Origin: Bacillota bacterium
GTDB lineage: Bacteria > Bacillota > DTU030
Reading direction: 5' to 3'
DNA length: 32,491 nucleotides
NCBI GenBank assembly: GCA_012518435.1
Contig: JAAYSG010000076.1
Coordinates: forward strand, 1-32,491
Part shown: positions 22,167 to 29,511 of the stretch, in pieces
Layout: each line of letters starts with the position of its first letter
How positions within the stretch are numbered: position 1 is the stretch's first letter
The notes under the pieces: generated by a model
Told to the model about the DNA's origin: nothing
Database searches by the model: none
Seen by the model: the letters and a program-made list of their open reading frames with translations, nothing else
Made by a program: the position numbers and the translations under genes

Positions 22167-25030
22167 AGATAAACCGCCTCTGCCTCAACAATTTTGGCAT
22201 CCTCCGCAATCAAATCATGGAAGATATTCATCCCGGGCTGGTTATAATTGCTGGCCCCAACCGAGCCGGGAAAACAACCCTGATGATGGCCCTTCGCTAC
22301 TTGGGTTATGGCCTCCCCAAAAGGGATTTTATCCCCCCACCCCTGGTGGGCCAACACGATTACAATGCCGACCTAGAGCTGGCGGATAAAAGCCGCTATA
22401 ACATCCATATCTTGGGTAACAGCAAACCCAAACTCGCGCCCCTGGGCACCGCTGGCCAACTTGGGCTGGAAGATATCTTCCACAACCTTGATTCCTTCAC
22501 ATACAGGCAGATTTTTACCATTAGCCTGGATGAATTAAGACATGTGCCGGCAGGCCTAGATAGCGGTGAAGAAGAGCGTCTCCAGGTGGTTTTGCTGGGA
22601 GGAGGCTGGGGAGATGCTTTGCGCCTGGCAAAACTGGCCCGGGAATTTGGCAAAAGGGCCAAGGATATTGGCGGAACCAACGGGGCCAAAAATGTCTATG
22701 ACTTCAGACCCTACCACGAAATTATCCAAGCAGGAATTGCCGCCAGAAATGAGGCCAACAAGGAGCTGGAAACTTATTATGCCAAGTTGGGGGAACTGGC
22801 AAAATTAGAAGAAGAAATAATCCCCCGCCTTGGGGAAGATCTTAGTGGGGCAAGGTCGGAACGGGAAATTTTGGAGCTTGTTCGGGATCACTATGAGCAA
22901 TACGAAGAGATGCTCCTGCTGGAGAGCAAATTAGAACAGGAAGGGGATCTACTAAAAGTATATCCGCCGGATGGCCTGGCCCAAGGGATTGAACTGCGGG
23001 AAAAATATTCCCATTGTCTGCAAGAGTATGGGGAGGCCCAGCGGGATTTCACCCTACTAACAGGGGCGGACAAAGCAGACCTCCTCCTCCAGAATAAGGA
23101 TGTCTTGCACAGCTATGAAAAAAATATTTCCGGTTGGCAAGAAAGGCTGGCCAGCTATGAAGAAAGAATGCGCCGCCACCGGGAGGAAGAAAGGGATTTG
23201 CAGGATAAACTGGCCCGGCTCTATAGCCCCTGGGGTGGCGAACTATCCAACCTGGATAAAATTGCCACCTACGGCCTAGAGGGAGAAAGCCTGCGGCAAA
23301 CCCTAGAAAAAAAGAAGAAAGCCCAAGAAGGCTTGGAACACCTAACCCTGCGTAAATTACAGATTCAGGAGCATTTAGAGCACAAGCACAGGGAAAAAAC
23401 ACAATTTCTAGCAGGTAATAAGCCGGGGCGAAAAAACAAACTGGTCCTTCTAGCAGCCCTGTCCTTGGCCGCAGTCTTGCTTGCAACCTTCTTCAATCCC
23501 CTTTCGGCGGTGGCCTTGGCCTTTGTTTTAGGTCCCATAATCTATATCCAGGCCCAAGCACTGCGCCTCAGGGAGCAGGAATATAAAAACCAAGTTAGCC
23601 TGTGGGAAAATGATATTAAAGGTCTAAAGGAGCAGCTCCTCTCCCTGGGGGGGGAAGAGAAATTCCACCAAGAGACCCTCAAGACCTGCCAATGTAGATT
23701 GGCTGAAATCGTTACCCAACTATGCCTGCCCACTGAAATCCCCTATTCCCAGCTCAGGGACTTTTACCGGGAAGTTGTAAACCTCAAAGAGCGGTACAAG
23801 CCCTATTTGGTAGAGAAAGAAAGGCTCAAGGAACTAAAAAGGGAGCTGGGGGATCTTTTTGCCACCATAGCCCTAACCCTAAAATCCCTTGGTTTCCGGG
23901 TCCCCAAGGTGGATGGGGACCTTTGGGCCGCTAGCGAAATTTTCCTCCAAGTAGAGGAAGCCATCACTCACCTTTCCCAGGCCCAAAAACTGGAGAGATT
24001 AAGGGCGGAGAAGGAAAATATAGAAAAAAAGATTAGAGGATTACTAAAAAGGGAAAATCCCCCCCGGGAGATCCCTCCGGGCCTTTCCCCCGAGGAATTG
24101 GCCCAGAGGCTGGATGCCTTTATTGGTCGGGGGCAACGCCACAGGGAGCTAAAAAAAGAAGACGAAAGCCGGGCAGCCCTCCGCCTAAACTTGGAAACAT
24201 CCTTAAATATTGGCCGGCGCAGGGAAATTCTAGGCAAAAAAGAACCCCAACTAAATGTGCTAGCAGCCTATGCCCAATACTTTAACACCTACTCATCCAA
24301 GGGCAAGGTTGAGATGGAGTACAAGAAAAGGACAGACAAAATAAAAGAGTTGGAGGAGCAAAGGATGGCAGCGGCACAGCGGGTTGCCGTTCTGAAAAAG
24401 GAAATTGAGGATTTGTCCTCCGCCAAAAGGCTACAGGATGCCCAAGAAAAAATAATTGGTGCCCAGAACAGCCTGGAAGCCCTGGCAGAAGAGTATGCCA
24501 CCCAGCGGCTGGCAGAATTCCTTATCAAGGAGGTCCATAGGGTTTTTACCAAAGAAACCAAGGGTTCTGTGCTACAGAGGGCAAGTAAATTGTTTGCCGC
24601 CATGACCGCCGGCGACTATAAAAAAATAGATCTGCCCCCCACACCTTCCCCTGGGAATTTGGTCCCCAATTTTGCCGTCAAGCCGGCGGACAGGATAGAA
24701 CCCCAGCCCACCCACCAGCTGAGCAGAGCCACAAAGGAACAGCTCTTCCTTTCTGTAAGGTTGAGCCGAATAATGGCTATGAAACCACTCCCGGTAATCT
24801 TCGATGACTCCCTGGTTAATTTTGACCCCAACCACAGCAGGCAGGTGGCCCGGCTCATTGCCGGCCTGGTGGAAACCCACCAGGTCTTCGTCCTCACCTG
24901 TCACCCCGCTTTTATAGAATGCTTGGGGCATTATGTCCCCACAGCCCAGTGTTGGGGGCTTGACCGGGGCAAAATAAAAGGCCCCTTCAAGGACCACAGC
25001 CAGGCAATTAATTTTTTAAAGCACCGCTAA
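22163..25030 (+). CDS. yhaN: YhaN-type AAA ATPase (SbcC/Rad50-like) with a central membrane segment
   Basis: The 955-aa ATPase has Walker A GPNRAGKT (31-38), a Q-loop region SFTYRQIFTISLDELR (about 115-130), the signature-like LSRATKEQ (about 853-860) and Walker B LPVIFDD (about 875-881). Two long coiled-coil stretches flank a hydrophobic hairpin at about 430-470 (LVLLAALSLAAVLLATFF ... VALAFVLGPIIYIQ), a feature I recall for Bacillus YhaN that sets it apart from soluble SbcC. No zinc-hook CxxC is seen at the apex. The GTG start at 22163 overlaps the yhaO stop. Its likely role is DNA-end processing with YhaO, possibly near the membrane. Confidence 0.88.
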   Translation: MKINRLCLNNFGILRNQIMEDIHPGLVIIAGPNRAGKTTLMMALRYLGYGLPKRDFIPPPLVGQHDYNADLELADKSRYNIHILGNSKPKLAPLGTAGQLGLEDIFHNLDSFTYRQIFTISLDELRHVPAGLDSGEEERLQVVLLGGGWGDALRLAKLAREFGKRAKDIGGTNGAKNVYDFRPYHEIIQAGIAARNEANKELETYYAKLGELAKLEEEIIPRLGEDLSGARSEREILELVRDHYEQYEEMLLLESKLEQEGDLLKVYPPDGLAQGIELREKYSHCLQEYGEAQRDFTLLTGADKADLLLQNKDVLHSYEKNISGWQERLASYEERMRRHREEERDLQDKLARLYSPWGGELSNLDKIATYGLEGESLRQTLEKKKKAQEGLEHLTLRKLQIQEHLEHKHREKTQFLAGNKPGRKNKLVLLAALSLAAVLLATFFNPLSAVALAFVLGPIIYIQAQALRLREQEYKNQVSLWENDIKGLKEQLLSLGGEEKFHQETLKTCQCRLAEIVTQLCLPTEIPYSQLRDFYREVVNLKERYKPYLVEKERLKELKRELGDLFATIALTLKSLGFRVPKVDGDLWAASEIFLQVEEAITHLSQAQKLERLRAEKENIEKKIRGLLKRENPPREIPPGLSPEELAQRLDAFIGRGQRHRELKKEDESRAALRLNLETSLNIGRRREILGKKEPQLNVLAAYAQYFNTYSSKGKVEMEYKKRTDKIKELEEQRMAAAQRVAVLKKEIEDLSSAKRLQDAQEKIIGAQNSLEALAEEYATQRLAEFLIKEVHRVFTKETKGSVLQRASKLFAAMTAGDYKKIDLPPTPSPGNLVPNFAVKPADRIEPQPTHQLSRATKEQLFLSVRLSRIMAMKPLPVIFDDSLVNFDPNHSRQVARLIAGLVETHQVFVLTCHPAFIECLGHYVPTAQCWGLDRGKIKGPFKDHSQAINFLKHR

Positions 25031-25034
25031 ATAC

Positions 25035-25059
25035 GGGGCGGGGTCAAGTGCCCCACCCC
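25035..25059 (+). terminator. GC-rich hairpin after yhaN
   Basis: GGGGCGGGG (25035-25043) faces CCCCACCCC (25051-25059) with one mismatch, 4 nt after the stop. No U-run follows, so termination is uncertain. Confidence 0.35.
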
Positions 25060-25122
25060 ACCTGGGCAACCACCGGCACTGTTTAGGCTATCATTTACTA
25101 AAGAGAACCCAAGAATTAGCCC

Positions 25123-25281
25123 CTACTCCTCCGTAAAAAGATCCTTCCCCACTCCGCATAGGGGACAAACCCAATCGGCGGGAATATCGGCAAAACTTGT
25201 CCCAGGTTCCACACCATTATCCGGATCCCCAACCTCAGGGTCGTAAACATAGCCACACACAGTACACACATAGGTTTCCAT
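25123..25281 (-). CDS. Rubredoxin
   Basis: The 52-aa protein is a classic rubredoxin: C6-x2-C9[19 protein letters not shown] ... C39-x2-C42-G, with the conserved aromatic core and a mononuclear iron site. In anaerobes it carries electrons to flavodiiron proteins, rubrerythrin or superoxide reductase; fprA at 10-11 kb is a plausible partner. ATG 25281 has AAAGGAGAGG just upstream; the open frame to 25341 is not used. It is divergent from superoxide dismutase and has a predicted leader of about 150 nt. Confidence 0.97.
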   Translation of the reverse strand: METYVCTVCGYVYDPEVGDPDNGVEPGTSFADIPADWVCPLCGVGKDLFTEE

Positions 25282-25439
25282 CTTATCCTCTCCTTTTCTT
25301 TTCCTATTTATTGGCCGACCACCCGATCTAGGAGCCCCCACTTGACTTCTCCAGCGCCAGAGGTGCGGGCCACCCTTTAGGAGCTGAAGGAAAAATGGCC
25401 ACTAGAAAGGGATTATCCTCGGCCTTAATCCGTAGATAG

Positions 25440-25448
25440 ATTATAGCA
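25440..25448 (-). promoter_or_regulatory. Extended -10 promoter for rubredoxin
   Basis: On the minus strand TGC-TATAAT is again a perfect extended -10. It predicts a leader of about 150 nt before the rubredoxin ATG. No clear -35 is seen. Confidence 0.5.
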
Positions 25449-25534
25449 TAGAAAAGCAGATATCATACCCCAAATAAGGCGGTATTATTATTTTTTCCCA
25501 ACCTTTATTGGGGGGAATAATTTCCATTAACTTC

Positions 25535-25565
25535 TTGCCATTGCAAATAGTGGGTGTGGTATAAT
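25535..25565 (+). promoter_or_regulatory. Promoter of superoxide dismutase
   Basis: TTGCCA (25535-25540) and TATAAT (25560-25565) are 19 nt apart, with TGG before the -10 making it an extended element. The predicted start is near 25572. Confidence 0.6.
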
Positions 25566-25617
25566 GACAGCAAGAAAAAGGAAAGCCTTGCCAAAAAAAG
25601 CAAAGGAGTGTTGCTTT

Positions 25618-26217
25618 ATGATCTACCAGCTCCCAGAACTGCCCTATGCCTATGATGCCCTTGAACCCCACTATGACGAACAGACTTTGCGTCTCCATCA
25701 CGGTGCACACCACAAGGGATATGTGGATGGGCTCAATAAGGCGGTGGCCAAACTTGCAAGGGCCCGGGAAACAGATGATTATGCATTAATCAAACATTGG
25801 GAGAGGGAATTGGCCTTTCATGGCGCTGGGCACGTACTACACTGTTTGTTTTGGGAAAATATGACCCCCCAAGGCGGGGGCGAACCCCAAGGGGCCCTGG
25901 CCCAACAAATTGCTAAGGATTTCGGCAGCTTCACAGCCTTTAAAAAACATTTCAGTGCCGCCACGGCTGCCGTGGAAGGATCCGGTTGGGGTATTCTGGC
26001 CTTTAACCCGCATTCCTCCCAGCTGGAAATAATGACGGCGGAAAAACACCAGGACTTGTCCATCTGGGGTGTAACCCCATTACTGGTTTGTGACGTTTGG
26101 GAGCATGCCTATTACCTTAAATACCAAAATAGGAGGCCCGCCTGGATAGAGGCCTGGTGGAATCTAATTAATTGGCGGGATGTGGAAAAAAAGTTGGCCC
26201 AAGCCAGCAATGTATAA
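25618..26217 (+). CDS. Superoxide dismutase, Fe/Mn family
   Basis: The 199-aa enzyme converts superoxide to peroxide and oxygen. Metal ligands are H27 (RLHHGAHHKGYV), H75 (GHVLHCLFW), D159 and H163 (LLVCDVWEHAYYLKYQNRR). Gly71 before GHVLH and Gln145 in EKHQD follow the manganese-type pattern for the outer-sphere glutamine, so Mn or cambialistic use is more likely than strict Fe. No signal peptide, so it is cytoplasmic. ATG 25618 has AAAGGAG 9 nt upstream; the earlier ATG at 25564 overlaps the promoter and is rejected. It is divergent from rubredoxin. Confidence 0.95.
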   Translation: MIYQLPELPYAYDALEPHYDEQTLRLHHGAHHKGYVDGLNKAVAKLARARETDDYALIKHWERELAFHGAGHVLHCLFWENMTPQGGGEPQGALAQQIAKDFGSFTAFKKHFSAATAAVEGSGWGILAFNPHSSQLEIMTAEKHQDLSIWGVTPLLVCDVWEHAYYLKYQNRRPAWIEAWWNLINWRDVEKKLAQASNV

Positions 26218-26225
26218 CACCCCAA

Positions 26226-26252
26226 GGGCCACTGGGGGGGAAAGGCCCATTT
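26226..26252 (+). terminator. Possible terminator of superoxide dismutase
   Basis: GGGCC (26226-26230) pairs with GGCCC (26244-26248), followed by ATTTT, shortly after the stop codon. Confidence 0.4.
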
Positions 26253-26255
26253 TAC

Positions 26256-26292
26256 AAAACACCCCGGGGGGTCACATCCTCCGGTGTGTTTT
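26256..26292. terminator. Two-way terminator between superoxide dismutase and the MATE gene
   Basis: AAAACAC (26256-26262) and GTGTTTT (26286-26292) flank GC-rich sequence. The A-tract on one side and the T-tract on the other allow use by both converging transcripts. Confidence 0.55.
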
Positions 26293-26296
26293 CCCA

Positions 26297-27652
26297 TTAG
26301 GGCAAACCATCCATCAATAAGAGCTTTTCTCTATAAATTCTTTGCAAAAAAACAATATTTAAGGCCACAGAAACAATTTCAGCGATGGGAAATGACCACC
26401 AAATAAGGGTTATATCCCCAAATAATGATAACACGTAGGCCACGGGCAACAATACTAATAGTTGCCGGGAAACGGCAGTGAGTAAACTCAACAAGCCGTT
26501 GCCAAAGGCCTGGTACACAGAGCTGGCCACTATACAAAAACCAGCAAAAACAAAGTTAAGACTAATGATACGCAGGGCGGGAATTCCAATACCCAGCATG
26601 TCCTCCGAGGCATTAAAAAGGGCCAGTGCCTCCCCCGGGAATACTTGCATGAGTACTATCCCCACAAGCATAATACCTACAGCATAGATAATACTTAACC
26701 TAATGGTCTGGGTTACCCTCTCCCCACTCCTGGCGCCATAATTATAAGCAATAATGGGGACCATGCCATTGTTTAAGCCAAATATAGGCATGAGGACAAA
26801 GCTCTGGAGTTTGTAATACACGCCAAATACTGCCGTGGCTGTAGTGGAAAAGTTGATAAGAATATTATTAATGCCATAGGTTGTAACCGAGGTGATAGAC
26901 CGCATGGCGATGGATGGAACACCCACCTTATATATTTCCCCAATAATATCCCCCTGGGGCCGAAACCCCCGGACATTTAAATTTAGATCCTTGTTTACCT
27001 TTATGTTGAAAATAACAGCCATGATGGCAGCCACCACCTGGCCAATAACCGTGGCAATTGCCGCCCCTGCTACCCCCATCTTGGGCATTCCCAGGAGGCC
27101 AAAAATTAAGATTGGGTCCAGAATAATATTAATTATGGCTCCGGTTCCCTGGGTAATCATGGTGTAAAAGGTCTTTCCCGTGGCCTGCAGTAGGCGTTCA
27201 AAGACAATTTGCATAAACTTGCCAATGGACCCTATACAGACAATGCTTAAATAGGAAACCCCATAACCAATAATCTCCATGTCTGTAGTTTGGGTAACAT
27301 AGTAATAGCGGGAAAACATAAGGCCCAGCAAAAGAAAGGTAACAAAACTAAGGAGGCCCAAAAAAATGCTATTGGTAGCCACATCATTGGCCTTGCGGAA
27401 ATTGCCTTCCCCCAGGGACCGGGAAAGAAGAGCATTGGTTCCCGCCCCAGTACCCACAGCGATGGAAATCATCAGGTTTTGCACGGGGAAAGCCAAGGAG
27501 ACCGCCGTCAAGGCATTTTCACTAATTTGGGCCACAAATATGCTGTCCACAATATTATAAAGGGCTTGTACCAACATTGATATCATAATGGGTAATGACA
27601 TATTTACCAATAGCTTTCCAATAGGCATTACCCCCAGCTTATTTTCTTCCAA
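26297..27652 (-). CDS. MATE family efflux transporter
   Basis: The 451-aa protein has 12 hydrophobic segments in two related halves, as in NorM/DinF-type MATE exporters. The N-terminal GKLLVNMSLPIMISMLVQALYNIVDSIFVA block and the mirrored GVPSIAMRSITSVTTYGINNIL block are typical. These carriers expel cationic drugs or metabolites using Na+ or H+; the substrate is unknown. The start is TTG 27652 with AGGGGGA 8 nt upstream; the nearby ATG is out of frame. A strong promoter lies about 140 nt upstream, leaving a structured leader. Confidence 0.92.
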   Translation of the reverse strand: MEENKLGVMPIGKLLVNMSLPIMISMLVQALYNIVDSIFVAQISENALTAVSLAFPVQNLMISIAVGTGAGTNALLSRSLGEGNFRKANDVATNSIFLGLLSFVTFLLLGLMFSRYYYVTQTTDMEIIGYGVSYLSIVCIGSIGKFMQIVFERLLQATGKTFYTMITQGTGAIINIILDPILIFGLLGMPKMGVAGAAIATVIGQVVAAIMAVIFNIKVNKDLNLNVRGFRPQGDIIGEIYKVGVPSIAMRSITSVTTYGINNILINFSTTATAVFGVYYKLQSFVLMPIFGLNNGMVPIIAYNYGARSGERVTQTIRLSIIYAVGIMLVGIVLMQVFPGEALALFNASEDMLGIGIPALRIISLNFVFAGFCIVASSVYQAFGNGLLSLLTAVSRQLLVLLPVAYVLSLFGDITLIWWSFPIAEIVSVALNIVFLQRIYREKLLLMDGLP

Positions 27653-27786
27653 TGGAATATTCCCCCTTCATAAAGACCCCAATATAATAAATTAACCCCT
27701 CGCCCCTGGGCAACTAGCCGCACCCAGGCATGCCGGGGGGATTTAATATGGCCACAATACTTGCCCGAGTTCGGGCTAAGTCCTTC
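27653..27786 (-). promoter_or_regulatory. Structured leader of the MATE gene
   Basis: The predicted 5' leader holds two clear hairpins: ACTT-a-GCCCG / CGGGC-AAGT (27759-27781, tetraloop AACT) and CCTGGG / CCCAGG (27705-27728). It then has a G-rich stretch and the ribosome site. It does not match any riboswitch class I can recall. A second promoter-like pair (TTGCCC 27708-27713, TATTAT 27684-27689, spacing 18) overlaps the second hairpin. Confidence 0.45.
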
Positions 27787-27792
27787 CGCTAT

Positions 27793-27820
27793 ATTATAAC
27801 AAATTGGCCCCCTTTGACAA
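27793..27820 (-). promoter_or_regulatory. Promoter of the MATE gene
   Basis: On the minus strand TTGTCA (27815-27820) and TATAAT (27793-27798) are 16 nt apart, and TGT before the -10 makes it an extended element. Confidence 0.65.
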
Positions 27821-27978
27821 GGCAAAAAAAATGTTGCCAATTGGCACTGGCCGCAGCCATTGCCAGCGAAGGATATTTAGGCATATAAAAGGCCCCCTAT
27901 CCCCATTTCTTTCCTTGCCAAGACCATAATACCTTAGGGATACCCACCCTTTGCAACACCTTTTTTAACTGATTAAAC

Positions 27979-28015
27979 TTCTGTGAACGAAACTCTGGTC
28001 GTTCTACCCACAGAA
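27979..28015. repeat. Inverted repeat upstream of the T-box promoter
   Basis: TTCTGTGAACGA (27979-27990) pairs with TCGTTC (27999-28004) and CACAGAA (28009-28015), leaving a 4-nt bulge. It ends 12 nt before the -35 of the T-box promoter and has no U-run. The rest of 27821-28027 shows nothing firm beyond a weak promoter-like TTGCCA/TATAAA pair. Confidence 0.45.
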
Positions 28016-28027
28016 CCAAAAGAACTA

Positions 28028-28056
28028 TTGACAAGAAGATGATAGGGGGATAATAT
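28028..28056 (+). promoter_or_regulatory. Sigma-A promoter of the trpXYZ leader
   Basis: TTGACA (28028-28033) and TAATAT (28051-28056) are separated by 17 nt, a near-consensus promoter. Confidence 0.8.
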
Positions 28057-28062
28057 TAAAGT

Positions 28063-28347
28063 CAAATGAATCTTGTCCTTAAACCGTTGAGTAAGAGAAG
28101 TAGCTAGAAGCCTTATTTTGCAGAGAGTCGCCGCCGGTGGGAGTGCGATAAATAAGTTGTAGCGAATGGACTTACGAGGGCAGCCCGAAGTTATTTTAAT
28201 GGCTAATTAAAATAATCTAGGCGCTGACGGGGACTCTGCCCGTTATCAGGTGAGCACATATGTTAGTATGTGAACAATGAGGATGGGTGTTATTAATTAG
28301 GGTGGCACCGCAGGCCAAAACCTGCCCCTTTGGGGGCGGGTTTTTTT
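28063..28347 (+). promoter_or_regulatory. Tryptophan-specific T-box leader with terminator/antiterminator
   Basis: This RNA senses uncharged tRNA-Trp and allows read-through into the transporter genes. Stem I base GTAAG (28091-28095) pairs with CTTAC (28171-28175) around a specifier loop, AGAAGTA opposite GAATGGA, closed by GCTA/TAGC. The specifier is TGG (28167-28169) followed by the conserved A. The AG bulge AGAGAG is at 28122-28127. TTATTTTAAT (28191-28200) and its mirror form a further stem. The T-box AGGGTGGCACCG starts at 28299; CAGG/CCTG and AGGG/CCCT form the antiterminator. The terminator is AACCTGCCCC / GGGGCGGGTT (28319-28342) with a seven-T run. The bulge UGGC (28303-28306) pairs with GCCA, fitting the G73 discriminator of bacterial tRNA-Trp. 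Confidence 0.95.
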
Positions 28348-28371
28348 ATAAAATCAGAGGAGGATAAGGCA

Positions 28372-28443
28372 ATGACCATTTTAGACTTCCGATGGCGGCA
28401 CAACGGAACAGGAAATCCCAAGGACAAAATAATTAAACTTTAA
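28372..28443 (+). CDS. Candidate 23-aa ORF between the T-box and trpX
   Basis: The ORF has a strong GAGGAGGA ribosome site about 8 nt before its ATG and ends 5 nt before the trpX ribosome site. It encodes MTILDFRWRHNGTG plus nine residues and contains a single Trp codon (TGG) flanked by two Arg codons (CGA, CGG). It could be a small protein, or a leader whose translation affects trpX initiation. I do not recognise it, and the length gives little statistical support. Confidence 0.4.
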   Translation: MTILDFRWRHNGTGNPKDKIIKL

Positions 28444-28462
28444 CCACTGGAGGTTTAAAAAT

Positions 28463-29491
28463 ATGAAAAGGGTTAAAAAGAGCGTAGAAAAAAATATCGG
28501 TCTCAATATGGTCCTTCCCCTGGCCCTTATCCTTGCCTTGATCCTGGCCAGTTGCAGCCCGACTCAGGATTCGCAAATAACAAAGGACAAGGTCTTTCGG
28601 CTTGGTCTTACCCAGTATGCCCCCCACCCTTCCTTGGACAATATTCGGGAAGGTTTTCTCCAAGGTTTGGAGGAGGAAGGTTTTTTAGATGGGAAAAATA
28701 TCATTCTTGATATAAGTAACGCCGATGGCAAGGGGGAAAATGCTGCCCTCATCGCCCAAAACTATGTGGCCAAAAACTATGATCTAATCACCGCCATCGC
28801 CACCCCTTCTGCCATGGCCGCCCACAGTGCCGTTGAAGGGACAGATATTCCCCTTCTTTTTTCGGCAGTATCCGACCCGATTTTCGCAAAATTGGTGGAA
28901 AGTCTCGAGATGCCCGCCCGGGGGGCCAGTGGCACGGCGGACATTCTCCCCTTGGAAAAACAAATGCAAATGATCCGGGCTTTTCTCCCGGAGGCCAAAA
29001 AAATTGGTATCCTTTACACCACAAATGAGGTCAATTCCCAAAGTCATCTGGAAACCTTTACAAAACTGGCACCCAATTACGGTTTTGAGATCATTGCCCT
29101 TGGGGTCAACGGTCCCTCGGATATTCCCCTGGCAGTCGATTCCCTATTGACACAGGTTGATTGTGTGAACAACTTTACTGACAATAATGTGGTTAACAAT
29201 CTGGATACCCTTCTTGAAAAGGCTAATGAAAAAGGGATACCAGTATTTGGTTCTGAAGAGGAACAGGTTAGGAAGGGCTGTATCGCTTCGGAGAGTATTG
29301 ATTACTTTGAATTGGGGCGAATAACTGCCCAGATGGCGGCCCAGATCTTAAATGGAGAAAAGGTAGATGAAATGCCGGTGAGGCTAATTAGTGAGAGTAA
29401 GCCAGTGGCCAATGCCGATGTCATGGCCGCCCTCCAGATGGAGTTGCCCGCCGAATATACAAAAACCATAGAATACTTAACGGGTAATTAA
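28463..29491 (+). CDS. trpX: Tryptophan ABC transporter, substrate-binding lipoprotein
   Basis: The 342-aa protein belongs to the ABC_sub_bind family (PF04392-like). A basic start, a hydrophobic segment and the lipobox LASC give lipidated Cys31. The mature part has GLTQYAPHPSLDNIREGFLQGLEEEG (about 48-73) and the paired Rossmann-like lobes with PLLFSAVSDP and KIGILYTTNEVNS. Upstream T-box control by tRNA-Trp is what identifies the ligand as tryptophan or a precursor; T-box comparative genomics predicted TrpXYZ transporters of this kind. ATG 28463 has GGAGGT 8 nt upstream. Its stop overlaps an upstream ATG of the permease frame. Confidence 0.88.
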   Translation: MKRVKKSVEKNIGLNMVLPLALILALILASCSPTQDSQITKDKVFRLGLTQYAPHPSLDNIREGFLQGLEEEGFLDGKNIILDISNADGKGENAALIAQNYVAKNYDLITAIATPSAMAAHSAVEGTDIPLLFSAVSDPIFAKLVESLEMPARGASGTADILPLEKQMQMIRAFLPEAKKIGILYTTNEVNSQSHLETFTKLAPNYGFEIIALGVNGPSDIPLAVDSLLTQVDCVNNFTDNNVVNNLDTLLEKANEKGIPVFGSEEEQVRKGCIASESIDYFELGRITAQMAAQILNGEKVDEMPVRLISESKPVANADVMAALQMELPAEYTKTIEYLTGN

Positions 29492-29511
29492 TGGGAAAGG
29501 GAGCACTATTC

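Noticed and set aside
25342-25390. AGGGTGGCCCGC in the rubredoxin leader, similar to the T-box core
   Set aside because: The invariant UGGNACC is not present, and there is no stem I, specifier loop or terminator.
29491-29511. ATG overlapping the trpX stop as the trpY start
   Set aside because: No ribosome site precedes it, while ATG 29512 has AAAGGGAG at good spacing.
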